Positions 1 through 8,925 of a stretch of DNA of 64,000 nucleotides are shown piece after piece. The stretch comes from Chitinophagaceae bacterium. Lineage in GTDB: Bacteria; Bacteroidota; Bacteroidia; Chitinophagales; Chitinophagaceae. The notes below the pieces were generated by a model, which searched no databases, was not told the DNA's origin, and worked only from the letters and a program-made list of their open reading frames with translations. The stretch lies in NCBI GenBank assembly GCA_016720825.1, contig JADKJV010000008.1, positions 1-64,000 on the forward strand, read 5' to 3'. Numbering within the stretch: position 1 is the first letter of the stretch; the number at the start of each line of letters is the position of its first letter. Position numbers and translations under genes: made by a program.

Positions 1-1446
1 TGAGTTCGATCACTACATTATTCGAGGCGCAGGCATCAATGATTTTGCGGTGATCAACGGGATAGCCATTGCGGCTGAGCAGGAGACGTCCGGTCATGTG
101 ACCGAGAATGGCAGTGTATGGATTTTCGATAGCCTTCAGGAGGCGCTGGTTGGCTTTGTCTTCATTCATACCCAGGTTGCTGTGCACCGACGCAATCACG
201 AGGTCGAATGTTTTTAAAACACTTTCGGGATAATCCAGCTGACCATCATTCAGGATATCACTTTCGATGCTTTTGAAAATTTTAAAAGGTGCCAGTTTAA
301 GATTCAGCTGGTCCACCAGTTTATGCTGTTCCCTGATCCGGTCTTCTTTGAGTCCGTTGGCGTAGAAAGCCGACTGCGAGTGGTCGGAGATGACCAGGTA
401 TTCATAATTTTTGGCGATACAGGCTGCTGCCATTTCTTCCAGGGTGTTCACTCCATCGCTCCAGTTGCTGTGGCTGTGGATGATGGCGCGAATATCGGCG
501 GTTTCAATCACTTTGGGCAGTTTATTGCCGACTGCGAGTTCCAAAACCCCTTCTTTACCCCTCAGCCAGGGTTCAATAAAGGGAATGCCGGCTTCTGTAA
601 ATACTGACTGATCGGCTTCGCCACCCGGTTTGAAAGAAGTTTTGGGATATTTTTCCAGGAAAGCCTGTGTAAATGCCTCCGGGCCGGTTTTGAGAAAAAC
701 TTCCTTACTCAGATTCTCCCCGCCGGTATATAAACGGAGTTTAAGGCCGTTTTTCAGTTTGTATAAAAGACTGGTTTCATTTTCTTCCAGCAATTCCGGC
801 GGCTGTGCGGTCTGGAATTTGGGTTTTGTGTTTTGGGATTTCTCCAGCACAACAAATTCCATTTCTTCAATCGTCAGGTCATGTCTTCTGTAAGCACCGG
901 TGATATGAACTTTATTGTTGCCGAATAATTTTTTCAGGTATCCGTCAATCTGCGGGAAAACGGAATCCAATTCGGCGAATAAAAAATGGCCCTGGTTAAG
1001 TAAATAAAACTGGATGGACTCTTCCACATTCTTTTGAGTCTTTTCGCCAAAGCCTTTGTAACGTGTTAACCTGTTTTCATGGCAGGCATATAATAATTCG
1101 CCGATTGATTCGATGCCCATCTCTTTCCAGATGGTATTTATTTTTTTTGGACCGATTCCTTTAATCTGGAGCATTTCAATGACGCCGGGAGGGGTATTAA
1201 AAATAATTTCATCCAGGGCCGCCAAACGGCCTGTTTCGAGCAATTCTTTGATTTTTTTGCTCACCGATTCCCCGATTCCGCGGATTCCGGCCATTTCAGA
1301 AAGCTCGGTTGTGGCCAGTTGAGCAGGCAGTTTTTCGATATTAAATGCAGCTGCGGCGTATGTTTTTGGCTTAAAAGAATTGTCGCCATGTATATCAAGC
1401 AGCTTCGACAGCAATGAAAATGTTCAGCAATTGCAGCGTTATCCAT
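1..1446 (-). CDS. polX: DNA polymerase X family with PHP domain (PolX), 3' end outside window, frameshifted near start
   Basis: Reading leftwards from the ATG at 1446, about 480 codons match bacterial PolX: N-terminal helix-hairpin-helix region, polymerase palm, then a C-terminal PHP phosphoesterase domain. The PHP part is clear from IIHSHSNWSDG, the ISDHSQSA motif and IASVHSN, which carry the expected metal-binding His and Asp residues. PolX proteins act in base-excision repair, with gap-filling polymerase and PHP nuclease activity. The last 70 or so residues lie beyond position 1. The first ten residues (MDNAAIAEHF) are out of frame with the rest: a four-A run at 1417-1420 (TTTT in the gene) is one base short, and restoring it gives a continuous frame. 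A stretch at 810-841 (EKSQNTKPKFQ) matches an intergenic repeat family, see findings. Family identification is secure. Confidence 0.9.
810..841 (-). repeat. AAATCCC/AATTCC phrase repeat copy inside the polX coding sequence
   Basis: Read on the minus strand, these 32 bases match the intergenic copy at 62611-62642 at 29 of 32 positions by hand alignment. The copy is read in frame and encodes the polar stretch KSQNTKPKFQT between two parts of the polymerase domain. No stop codon is introduced. Confidence 0.65.
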
Positions 1447-1511
1447 GGAGCTAAGTTAAACTATTATGTGGCTTGAAACGCAGGCTGGGTGTGGGTTTCA
1501 GGGGATGGGCT

Positions 1512-1541
1512 AAAAAAAAAGTCCCGGTGAACCGGGACTTT
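1512..1541 (-). terminator. Intrinsic terminator after the small Lys/Ala gene
   Basis: A perfect 10-bp stem (1518-1527 with 1532-1541, loop TGAA) is followed on the minus strand by nine T residues. It lies about 25 bases after the stop codon of the 1567-1638 gene and separates it from polX. Confidence 0.85.
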
Positions 1542-1566
1542 CTATTTCAGTTAAGAAACAATCAAC

Positions 1567-1638
1567 TTATTTCTTTTTCTTAGCAGCTTTCTTTTTAGGA
1601 GCAGCTTTTTTCTTTGCAGCTTTTTTCTTAGTAGCCAT
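1567..1638 (-). CDS. 23-residue Lys/Ala-rich basic protein (histone H1-tail-like)
   Basis: The short frame runs ATG (1638) to TAA and encodes MATKKKAAKK followed by KAAPKKKAAKKKK: only Ala, Lys and one each of Met, Thr and Pro. It has its own likely promoter (1681-1711) and a strong terminator 25 bases downstream, which argues for real expression. The composition resembles C-terminal tails of bacterial histone H1-like proteins, so nucleic-acid or ribosome binding is plausible but inferred. It lies about 120 bases downstream of rpmA and could also be read as the third gene of rplU-rpmA, since no terminator is visible between them. No catalytic function is expected for such a chain. Confidence 0.6.
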   Translation of the reverse strand: MATKKKAAKKKAAPKKKAAKKKK

Positions 1639-1680
1639 TTTGTTAGAATTTAATGTTTAGTAAAAATGGGTTAACGACAG

Positions 1681-1711
1681 TAAAAATAATAATTATTTTA
1701 TACCGCCCAAA
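1681..1711 (-). promoter_or_regulatory. Bacteroidetes-type promoter for the Lys/Ala gene
   Basis: On the minus strand TTTG (1708-1711) is followed after exactly 19 bases by TATTTTTA (1681-1688), one mismatch from TAnnTTTG. The start codon is 42 bases further on. Confidence 0.5.
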
Positions 1712-1758
1712 TTTTTTTTCCACAAAATGGTAAACTGGGGATCATGCGGGCATTAATC

Positions 1759-2019
1759 TCAGGCTTCAGCCGGCGTTACAGAAACGAAGGTTTTGTTGTT
1801 TTTTCCTTTGCGGAATTCAACTAATCCGTTCGTTAATGCAAACAAAGTAAAGTCTCTGCCTACGCCTACATTCTTACCGGGATGGTAAGTTGTGCCACGC
1901 TGGCGAACAAGAATATTACCGGAGATGGCAGCCTGGCCACCAAAGATTTTAACTCCGAGACGTTTGCTGTGCGAATCGCGTCCGTTCTTTACACTGCCTT
2001 CGCCTTTCTTATGTGCCAT
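1759..2019 (-). CDS. rpmA: 50S ribosomal protein L27
   Basis: The 86-residue product starts MAHKKGEGSVKNGRDS and contains LGVKIFGGQ and RQRGTTYHPGKNVGVG, the signature of bL27, whose N-terminal tail reaches the peptidyl-transferase centre. Length is normal for the family. There is no cleavable N-terminal extension of the kind seen in Firmicutes L27. It follows rplU by 42 bases on the same strand, the standard rplU-rpmA order, and is probably transcribed from the rplU promoter at 2381-2411. The C-terminal tail SVTPAEA is short and acidic. Confidence 0.97.
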   Translation of the reverse strand: MAHKKGEGSVKNGRDSHSKRLGVKIFGGQAAISGNILVRQRGTTYHPGKNVGVGRDFTLFALTNGLVEFRKGKNNKTFVSVTPAEA

Positions 2020-2061
2020 ATATCGATGTTTTTAAAACTTTAAATGAATGATGTTTGGAAA

Positions 2062-2361
2062 TTAAGCGATACCGGTTACTTTGATTTTAGTATAAGCGGT
2101 ACGATGTCCTTTCTTTTTGTGGAATCCTTTTCTCCTTTTTTGTTTATAGGCAATCACTGTTTCACCTTTTACGTGATCAACGATCTCAGCCTCAACTTTG
2201 GCCTTCACGTCTGCACCGGCAGTCATCTTGCCATCTGCATCCACGAGCAGGACTTCCAGGTCGACTTTATCGCCAGCTTTGCCTTCCAGATGGGGGACAT
2301 AAATGGTCTGGTCTTTTTCCACTTTAAATTGCTGTCCAGCTACTTTTACTACGGCTATCAT
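2062..2361 (-). CDS. rplU: 50S ribosomal protein L21
   Basis: The 99-residue protein begins MIAVVKVAGQQFKVEKDQ and ends with the basic segment KQKRRKGFHKKKGHRTAYTK, both diagnostic for bL21, a 23S rRNA-binding protein of the large subunit. Start at ATG 2361 is fixed by the N-terminal motif. It is the first gene of the rplU-rpmA operon. A near-perfect promoter lies 20 bases upstream and shares an 18-base block with the rpmB promoter at 42.6 kb. Confidence 0.97.
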   Translation of the reverse strand: MIAVVKVAGQQFKVEKDQTIYVPHLEGKAGDKVDLEVLLVDADGKMTAGADVKAKVEAEIVDHVKGETVIAYKQKRRKGFHKKKGHRTAYTKIKVTGIA

Positions 2362-2380
2362 ACGCTTAAAATTAGGACGG

Positions 2381-2411
2381 CAAAGGTAAGGGGAAATTTC
2401 CTTACGGCAAA
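2381..2411 (-). promoter_or_regulatory. rplU promoter (TTTG-N19-TAccTTTG)
   Basis: On the minus strand TTTG (2408-2411), 19 bases, then TACCTTTG (2381-2388): an exact match to the Bacteroidetes sigma-ABfr promoter. The TATA-like box sits inside CCCTTACCTTTGCCGTCC, found identically upstream of rpmB. Confidence 0.85.
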
Positions 2412-2551
2412 CGGAATATCAAAGTTTTATGTGTGGAAAAACAGGCCGCTTTGCCGGGGCTTGCTTTATATTTGCAGCCGCGGCAGGCAGAATGGCTGAA
2501 AATGACGGGTTTGGGAGGCCTTTCCCAATTGGCCCTGCCACAGATTAATAT

Positions 2552-4045
2552 ATGAAAATCAAGTCTTTCCTCGCTCGACCCTTCGCATCTTATATATATA
2601 AAGGTGTCCGGAAGGGGATGGTTACAGCCCTGGCAGACCAGGAGCGAATTCTCCAGAATATGCTCAAAATCGGCCGGATTACGGAGTTCGGCAAGGCCCA
2701 TAAACTGGGTGATGTGGAAAACTATTCCGGATACAAACAGGCTGTGCCTATCCGGGATTATGAGCAATTCCGGCCCTGGATTGACCAGATCAAGGAGGGT
2801 AAACACAACGTTCTCTGGAAAGGCAAGCCGATCTACTTTGCCAAAACTTCCGGCACTACCAGCGGCACTAAGTACATCCCGATAACCAAAGAGTCTATTC
2901 CCAACCATATTAATACCGCCCGCAACGCCCTGCTTTGTTATATGGCAGAATCCGGGAACACCCGTTTTGCGGATGGTAAAATGATCTTCCTGTCCGGATC
3001 CCCGGTACTGGAAAGGGTAGGCGGCATTCCGACAGGCAGGCTCAGTGGTATCGTAAACCACCATGTGCCGGGTTACCTGCGTACCAACCAGATGCCGACG
3101 TATGAAACCAATTGTATTGAAGACTGGGAAACCAAGCTCCATAAAATTGTAGATGAAACCATCAATCAGAATATGACTCTCATCAGCGGGATACCCCCGT
3201 GGATGCAGATGTATTTTGATGAACTCATCCACCGCTCCGGGAAAAAAGTTTCTGAACTGTTTAAGAATTTCAGCCTGATGGTCATCGGCGGTAAAACCCG
3301 GAACCATACAGCCAAATTATTTGAGAGTATCGGAAAGAAGGTGGACACCATTGAGCTCTTCCCGGCCAGTGAAGGTTTCTTTGCCTTCCAGGATTCCCGC
3401 AGCGAAGAAGGTATGCTCCTGAACACCAACAGTGGTATTTATTATGAATTTGTTCCTGCTGGTGAAATTTTTAATGAAAACCCCACCCGCCTGTCACTCG
3501 CGGAAGTTAAAACCGGCGAGAATTATGCCATGCTGGTGAATAATAATGCGGGTCTCTGGGCTTATAACCTCGGCGATACCGTCCGTTTTGTTTCCACCGA
3601 ACCTTACCGGGTCCAGGTAACCGGCCGCACCAAACATTTTATTTCTGCATTCGGTGAACATGTGATCGGGGAGGAAGTGGAATACAGTATGCTCAAAGCT
3701 GCGGAAGAGACCGGCACCCAGGTAACCGAATTCACCGTGGCTCCTTATGTAAGCCAGGATGCGGGGAAATCATACCACGAGTGGTTTATTGAATTTGAAA
3801 ACAACCCTGCCAACCCCGAAGCATTTGCCGGGAAACTGGAACAGCACCTCCGTGATAAGAATGTGTATTATGATGACCTGATTACCGGCAGCATCCTCCG
3901 TCCGCTGAAAATAACTCCCGTCCGGAAGAACGGATTTATTGATTACATGAAATCAATTGGTAAATTGGGAGGTCAAAACAAAGTGCCCAGGCTGAGCAAC
4001 GATCGCAAAATCGCAGACGGATTGGCACCCTGGCTTGAAAAGTAA
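2552..4045 (+). CDS. GH3 family acyl-adenylating enzyme (auxin-responsive GH3-like)
   Basis: The 497-residue protein has the GH3 signature: the AMP-binding loop FAKTSGTTSGTKYIPIT at about residue 90, the ASEGFFAFQD segment and the late motif VTGRTKHFISAFGEHV. Plant GH3 enzymes activate a carboxylic acid with ATP and join it to an amino acid. Bacterial members are widespread in Bacteroidetes but their substrate is generally unknown, so an acyl acid-amide synthetase role is inference. It stands divergent from rplU and 30 bases before dxr on the same strand, so co-transcription with dxr is likely. Length is close to the family norm of 500-570. Confidence 0.85.
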   Translation: MKIKSFLARPFASYIYKGVRKGMVTALADQERILQNMLKIGRITEFGKAHKLGDVENYSGYKQAVPIRDYEQFRPWIDQIKEGKHNVLWKGKPIYFAKTSGTTSGTKYIPITKESIPNHINTARNALLCYMAESGNTRFADGKMIFLSGSPVLERVGGIPTGRLSGIVNHHVPGYLRTNQMPTYETNCIEDWETKLHKIVDETINQNMTLISGIPPWMQMYFDELIHRSGKKVSELFKNFSLMVIGGKTRNHTAKLFESIGKKVDTIELFPASEGFFAFQDSRSEEGMLLNTNSGIYYEFVPAGEIFNENPTRLSLAEVKTGENYAMLVNNNAGLWAYNLGDTVRFVSTEPYRVQVTGRTKHFISAFGEHVIGEEVEYSMLKAAEETGTQVTEFTVAPYVSQDAGKSYHEWFIEFENNPANPEAFAGKLEQHLRDKNVYYDDLITGSILRPLKITPVRKNGFIDYMKSIGKLGGQNKVPRLSNDRKIADGLAPWLEK

Positions 4046-4075
4046 AACAAACCCCGGCCGTTAACGGAATATTGT

Positions 4076-5245
4076 ATGAACGCGGAAACGCCCCAAAAAA
4101 GAATTGCCATATTTGGCTCAACCGGCTCCATCGGCACACAAGCCCTGGAAGTGATTGCTGCAAATCCCGGTTTGTTTTCCGCAGAAGTACTTACAGCCCA
4201 TCACAATGATGAACTGCTGGTGCAACAGGCACTGCAATTCAACCCCAATATCGTGGTGATTGTGGATGAGAAGAAATACCAGAAAGTAAAACAAGCCCTT
4301 GCCCATACAGACATCAAAGTATTTTCCGGGGAGAAATCACTGGAAGAAGTGGCTTCGATGGATTGTTTTGACCTCATGCTTGCGGCAATTGTGGGATATG
4401 CAGGACTGAAGCCTACACTCTGTGCTATCAACAAAGGAAAAGTCATTGCACTGGCCAATAAAGAAACACTGGTGGTGGCCGGTGATATTATCATGCGCAA
4501 GGCGGTGGAAAACCGCGTGCCCATTATTCCGGTGGATTCAGAACATTCCGCCATCTTCCAGTGCCTGGTGGGTGAAACGCGTAATAAAATTGAAAAGGTT
4601 TTACTCACTGCATCCGGTGGTCCATTCCTGGGCCGCAAACCGAATTACCTGGTGAATGTAAAAAGGGAACATGCCCTCCAGCATCCGAACTGGTCGATGG
4701 GTGCTAAAATCACCATTGACTCAGCCACTTTGATGAATAAAGGACTGGAGATGATAGAAGCCAAATGGCTTTTTAACCTCAAGCCTGAACAAATCCAGGT
4801 GGTGGTGCATCCGCAGAGTATCATCCATAGCATGGTGCAGTTTGAAGACGGCAGTATCAAAGCACAGATGGGTTTGCCTGATATGAAACTGCCGATCCAG
4901 TATGCCCTCGCATTCCCCCGCAGGATCCCCAACCAGTTCCCCCGCGCCGATTTTAAAAAGATTAACACTTTGAGTTTTGAGGAGCCTGATATCAAAACCT
5001 TCCGTAACCTGGCCCTGGCCATGGATGCCCTGCAGAAAGGGGGTAACCTGCCCTGTATCATGAACGCTGCCAATGAAGTAGCAGTTTTTGCATTCCTTCA
5101 TAACCGCATCAGTTTCCTGGATATGACTGATGTTATTGAGAAAACCATGGCAGGGGTAAGCTTTATTGCCAATCCTACACTGGAGGAATATTTTGAAAGC
5201 GACGGGGAGGCACGTAACTTCGCAGCCGACATCATTAAATTATAA
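4076..5245 (+). CDS. dxr: 1-deoxy-D-xylulose 5-phosphate reductoisomerase
   Basis: This 389-residue enzyme makes 2-C-methyl-D-erythritol 4-phosphate from DXP with NADPH, the committed step of the MEP isoprenoid pathway. The NADPH loop GSTGSIGTQALEV lies at residues 14-26, NKETLVVAG follows, and the metal/substrate motifs PVDSEHSAIFQCL and LTASGGPFLG are intact. Start is ATG 4076, with GH3 ending 30 bases upstream. A hairpin with a T tract follows directly after the stop, so rseP behind it may depend on read-through or its own start site. Confidence 0.97.
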   Translation: MNAETPQKRIAIFGSTGSIGTQALEVIAANPGLFSAEVLTAHHNDELLVQQALQFNPNIVVIVDEKKYQKVKQALAHTDIKVFSGEKSLEEVASMDCFDLMLAAIVGYAGLKPTLCAINKGKVIALANKETLVVAGDIIMRKAVENRVPIIPVDSEHSAIFQCLVGETRNKIEKVLLTASGGPFLGRKPNYLVNVKREHALQHPNWSMGAKITIDSATLMNKGLEMIEAKWLFNLKPEQIQVVVHPQSIIHSMVQFEDGSIKAQMGLPDMKLPIQYALAFPRRIPNQFPRADFKKINTLSFEEPDIKTFRNLALAMDALQKGGNLPCIMNAANEVAVFAFLHNRISFLDMTDVIEKTMAGVSFIANPTLEEYFESDGEARNFAADIIKL

Positions 5246-5250
5246 ATTTT

Positions 5251-5277
5251 CCCAACCAACGGTTGGGTTGTTTTTTA
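5251..5277 (+). terminator. Hairpin terminator between dxr and rseP
   Basis: A perfect 7-bp stem CCCAACC/GGTTGGG (5251-5257 with 5261-5267, loop AAC) is followed by TTGTTTTTT. It begins 5 bases after the dxr stop. Confidence 0.75.
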
Positions 5278-5281
5278 TACT

Positions 5282-6643
5282 ATGAACCTATTATTGTCAA
5301 TTGACTGGAGTTCGGTAGGGGTGAAAGCCGCCCAGTTTATCCTTTCTTTTTCAATCCTGATCGTATTGCATGAATTCGGTCATTTTATCACTGCGCGCTG
5401 GTTTGGCTGCAGGGTGGAAAAATTCTACCTCTTCTTCAATCCCTGGTTCTCCCTCTGGAAAAAGAAAAAGGGTGAAACAGAATACGGTCTCGGCTGGATT
5501 CCGCTCGGTGGTTATGTGAAAATTTCCGGGATGATTGATGAGAGCATGGATAAAGAACAGCTGAAACAACCGGTTCAGCCTTATGAATTCAGGAGCAAGC
5601 CGGCCTGGCAGCGCCTGATCATTATGCTGGGTGGTATTATCGTAAATGTTATCCTCGCCATTGTTATTTTCATCATGATCACCTGGGTATGGGGTGATAA
5701 ATATGTACCTGTTGCCAATCTGAAATACGGTATTTATGCCGACAGCCTGGGCCGTTCCATCGGATTACAGGATGGTGATAACATCATCGCTGTACAGGGT
5801 AAAACCGTGGAGAAAGCCGGTACTGTAGGTTCTGAAATCGTATTGAATGAAGCTACTACCATCACCGTAAAACGCGGTGACCAGCAACTGGAAATAAAAG
5901 TACCTGAAACACTGATCAGCAAACTGAACTCTAACCGGATGGGTGGTTTCAGTTATATCCGTTATCCCATGATCGTGGACAGCCTCCTTCCTAAAATCAA
6001 AATTGTAAGTGGTGACCTGAAAAAAGGGGACAGGGTAATTGGTTTTAACCACCAGCCCATTGAATACAATACAGATCTGACCAACAAGCTGAAAGGCTAT
6101 GAGGATATCAAAGACACCAATGTAACGTACACATTACTGCGTGATGAAAAAGATACCGTAGAAGCAGTTGTGCATGTGGATGCAAAAGGTGCGAAATATA
6201 TCGGCTTCCGGAATCCTGAAAAGATCTTCGGTACGAAAACCATTTCATACAGTTTATTGCAGTCTGTTCCGGTTGGGTTTAATAAATGCTGGTCCACCCT
6301 GGGCCGCTACATGACCGGACTGCGCCAGTTGTTTACCGGTAAAGCCAAAGCCAGCGAGTCTGTTGGCAGTGTGCTGAGTATCGGTGGTATTTATCCCAGT
6401 GAATGGGACTGGCAGACATTCTGGTCGCTCACCGCGATCTTCAGTATCATCCTGGCATTCATGAACCTCCTGCCGATTCCCGGTCTGGATGGTGGTCATG
6501 CCCTTTTCACTGTCGTGGAAATGATCACCGGACGCAAGCCCAGTGATAAATTCCTCGAGTATGCACAGATCGTAGGATTTGTACTGCTGATGGGGCTGAT
6601 GGCTTATGCGCTTGGACTGGATATCTGGAGACTCTTCAAGTAA
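5282..6643 (+). CDS. rseP: RIP metalloprotease RseP (site-2 protease, M50)
   Basis: The 453-residue membrane protease carries the zinc motif HEFGH in transmembrane helix 1 (about residue 30) and the third-ligand motif NLLPIPGLDGGHALF near residue 395, with hydrophobic helices at both ends and after residue 100. Between them lie about 200 periplasmic residues that should hold the PDZ domain(s), for example the DSLGRSIGLQDGDNIIAV segment. RseP-type proteases cut membrane-embedded anti-sigma factors and cleared signal peptides. The dxr-rseP order is common in Bacteroidetes. It follows dxr by 36 bases with a terminator in between. The start codon lies 4 bases after the terminator T tract. Confidence 0.95.
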   Translation: MNLLLSIDWSSVGVKAAQFILSFSILIVLHEFGHFITARWFGCRVEKFYLFFNPWFSLWKKKKGETEYGLGWIPLGGYVKISGMIDESMDKEQLKQPVQPYEFRSKPAWQRLIIMLGGIIVNVILAIVIFIMITWVWGDKYVPVANLKYGIYADSLGRSIGLQDGDNIIAVQGKTVEKAGTVGSEIVLNEATTITVKRGDQQLEIKVPETLISKLNSNRMGGFSYIRYPMIVDSLLPKIKIVSGDLKKGDRVIGFNHQPIEYNTDLTNKLKGYEDIKDTNVTYTLLRDEKDTVEAVVHVDAKGAKYIGFRNPEKIFGTKTISYSLLQSVPVGFNKCWSTLGRYMTGLRQLFTGKAKASESVGSVLSIGGIYPSEWDWQTFWSLTAIFSIILAFMNLLPIPGLDGGHALFTVVEMITGRKPSDKFLEYAQIVGFVLLMGLMAYALGLDIWRLFK

Positions 6644-6646
6644 TTC

Positions 6647-8442
6647 TCAGAGCTGTATCCCAATTTTTTTCATCAGCAGTGATGCGTTCATGCTGGAGCA
6701 GATTCCTGTTTTGAGTTTATAATCAAACCAGAGTTCCTCGCCGTTTACCTGTACATCAAAATGATAATTGCTGATTTGCCCGGGAAATTCATCGGCCATT
6801 TTTGTCAGTGCTAAATCATGCGTGGCTACCATACCTGCCGCATCATCCCTGAGTAATTGACGGATGAGTGCCTGGCTGCCGGCCTGCCTGTCGGCGGAGT
6901 TTGTGCCTCTTAATATTTCATCCAGCAGCAGGAATACCGGTTCTTTCCGCTGGACGGCTTCAATGATATCCCTGAGTTTTTTCAGTTCTGCATAAAACGT
7001 GGATGTGTTTTCTTCCAGGTTATCACTGATACGCATGCTGCTCATCACTTTCATGGCTGATACTTCAAGGGATGATGCATTAACCGGCGCACCCGCCATC
7101 GCCAGTACGATATTGATGCCTGTGCTTCTCAGGAAAGTGCTTTTACCTGCCATGTTTGAACCGGTGATCAGGTTGATGTGCCCGGTTTTCTCCGTGGAGA
7201 AATCACTGCAGACCATTCGTGTTGCAGGTATCAGCGGATGCCCAAGTTGTGTGGCTTTGAAACAACCTTTGGCGGAAGCAATAACCGGGTAAGCCCAATG
7301 CGGGTGATTAAATGCAAGGTTTGCCAGTGATGACAATGCTTCAGTTTCAGCCAATGCTTCAAACCATCCTGCAATTCCATCCTGGTGTTTTTTCCGCCAC
7401 GCTTCAAGATGGAAAACCTGTTGCAGGTCCCAGCATAAAAAAATATTCAACGGCAGGTACACGAGCGGATTCAGCCGGTAATCAATCCGGTCCATGATTC
7501 CTTTCAGTTGTTTTACTGACAACGCACTGCTGGCTGAACCTGTAGAAAGTTTGTTGCTGATATTATTCAGTAATGGGGCTTTGAATTTTTTCTCTTCCAG
7601 GATGGACAATGAATCCTGCAGGCTTTGTAATTCTGCTGTAATACTGCCTAACCCTTTTTGTGCTGGCAATGTTTTTTGGTGATGGCAAAAGCGAGGAATG
7701 TCTGCACAAGGATGTATGGATAAAAATATTTGTCAGGCATCATGCCGGCAATATTCAGTGCAAGGGAACCAATGGCAAGAGCAGGGAGCAGGTAGCGTAT
7801 TGTTTTCCAAAATGAACTGCTGATAAAATCCAATGGCCGGTGAATCCATTCACCAATGGTGTTTGACAAACCGGCACTGATTGTTTTTTCAAGTCCGGCC
7901 TCTCGGAGTTGCTGGCGCCATACAGGTTCATGACTGAGTTCACGGACTGATTCCTGTCTGGATAGTATGACTTCTTTTGCAGCAGGGTTCAATAACCATG
8001 CTGCCAGCAAAGCCTGTCCCGGTTCAGAACTGGCGCGGCAGGTGTACTGGAAAAGCGATGCATGTCCTGTGATGTCGAGGTCATTGGAATAGGAGTGACC
8101 GGGTATATCGAATTGTTTTCCTTCCGGGAAATTATAGAAATGATGCAGCAAAGATTCCTGTTCTTCCAGGTTGATCTGTATCAAATTTTTTGTTATACGT
8201 ATTGACTTGTTATTGGTAATGTCTGAAGAAACAAGAAATAAGAAAGCACTGATTGTGAAGAGGATAGTAATGATTGTAATCAAGGGAGAGAGTGTATACA
8301 CCTGCCAGGCCGCAATGGCTCCGCCTGCTATCGTAATAAACCTCAGCCATCCGGTTTTTTTCTGGCGTAAAAGGAGTGTATCCAGGTTTTTATTGAGTTC
8401 AATCAGTCTTTCGCTGTAAAACAAAGCAGGGTTATTTTCCAT
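6647..8442 (-). CDS. Membrane-anchored MutS-like ATPase (MutS domain V only), frameshifted
   Basis: Two frames form one protein of about 598 residues. The N-terminal part (8442 down to about 7675) has two hydrophobic helices near residues 35-80 and more near 215-255. The C-terminal part has the MutS ATPase core: Walker A TGSNMAGKST, the conserved FLRSTGIN that follows it, and Walker B FLLLDEILRGTNS. The mismatch-recognition domain I of true MutS is absent. Such short membrane MutS homologues are common in Bacteroidetes and their role is unknown. The break is at the T6 run 7672-7677 (A6 in the gene): adding one A joins ITKK to LPAQKGLG. The gene is convergent with rseP, with only 3 bases between stops. 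Confidence 0.85.
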
Positions 8443-8527
8443 GTTTTAAAACTGTTTTATTTAGCAGATTGCAGTGCAATCAGTTTCAATTGTAAAACTA
8501 TTCCTATTTAGTTTTAAAAGACTAACG

Positions 8528-8535
8528 TATTTTTG
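8528..8535 (+). promoter_or_regulatory. ssrA promoter -7 box TATTTTTG
   Basis: An exact TAnnTTTG box ends 9 bases before the predicted mature 5' end of tmRNA. No clean TTTG is seen at the -33 spacing, only TTTA at 8507-8510. Confidence 0.6.
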
Positions 8536-8544
8536 TATATTAAT

Positions 8545-8925
8545 GGGGGCGTTTGGTTTTGACAGCATAGATCTTTGAAAGTATAAGCATGTTCTGCGTT
8601 GCGTAATTAGCAGGCTAATCTGAATACGAAAAACACAAATGGCAATACTCAGTATGCCATGGCTGCCTAATCAGTGATTAAGTAGTCATTAGGGCCGCCG
8701 GGCCGGTTGTTCTGTTACCAAGCCCCGCCGCCGACTAAAAACAAATACAGGATGCTGCAACACCAGGCTGTGCAGGTTGCAAAAGAGCCCCTCACGGGGT
8801 CATCCAGCTAAGGAATATATCGGTTGCCCGTTCCCAGTATATTCCCGACAATCCAAAACCGGATAAGCATGTAGAAGGCTTTCGGCGAATATGTTTGGAC
8901 ACCGGTTCGAATCCGGTCGCCTCCA
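8545..8925 (+). ncRNA. ssrA: Transfer-messenger RNA (tmRNA)
   Basis: The one-piece tmRNA opens with GGGGGCGTTTGGTTTTGACA and closes with a T-arm (GGTTCGAATCC) and CGCCTCC plus discriminator A. The two ends form a 7-bp acceptor stem with one G-U pair. CCA is not encoded. The tag frame appears to be GCT (8614) to TAA (8668-8670), reading ANLNTKNTNGNTQYAMAA: 18 codons, ending in the hydrophobic AMAA degradation signal. tmRNA rescues stalled ribosomes and adds this tag. A 5-bp hairpin (8930-8934 with 8945-8949) follows without a good T tract. The exact resume codon is inferred. Confidence 0.95.
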
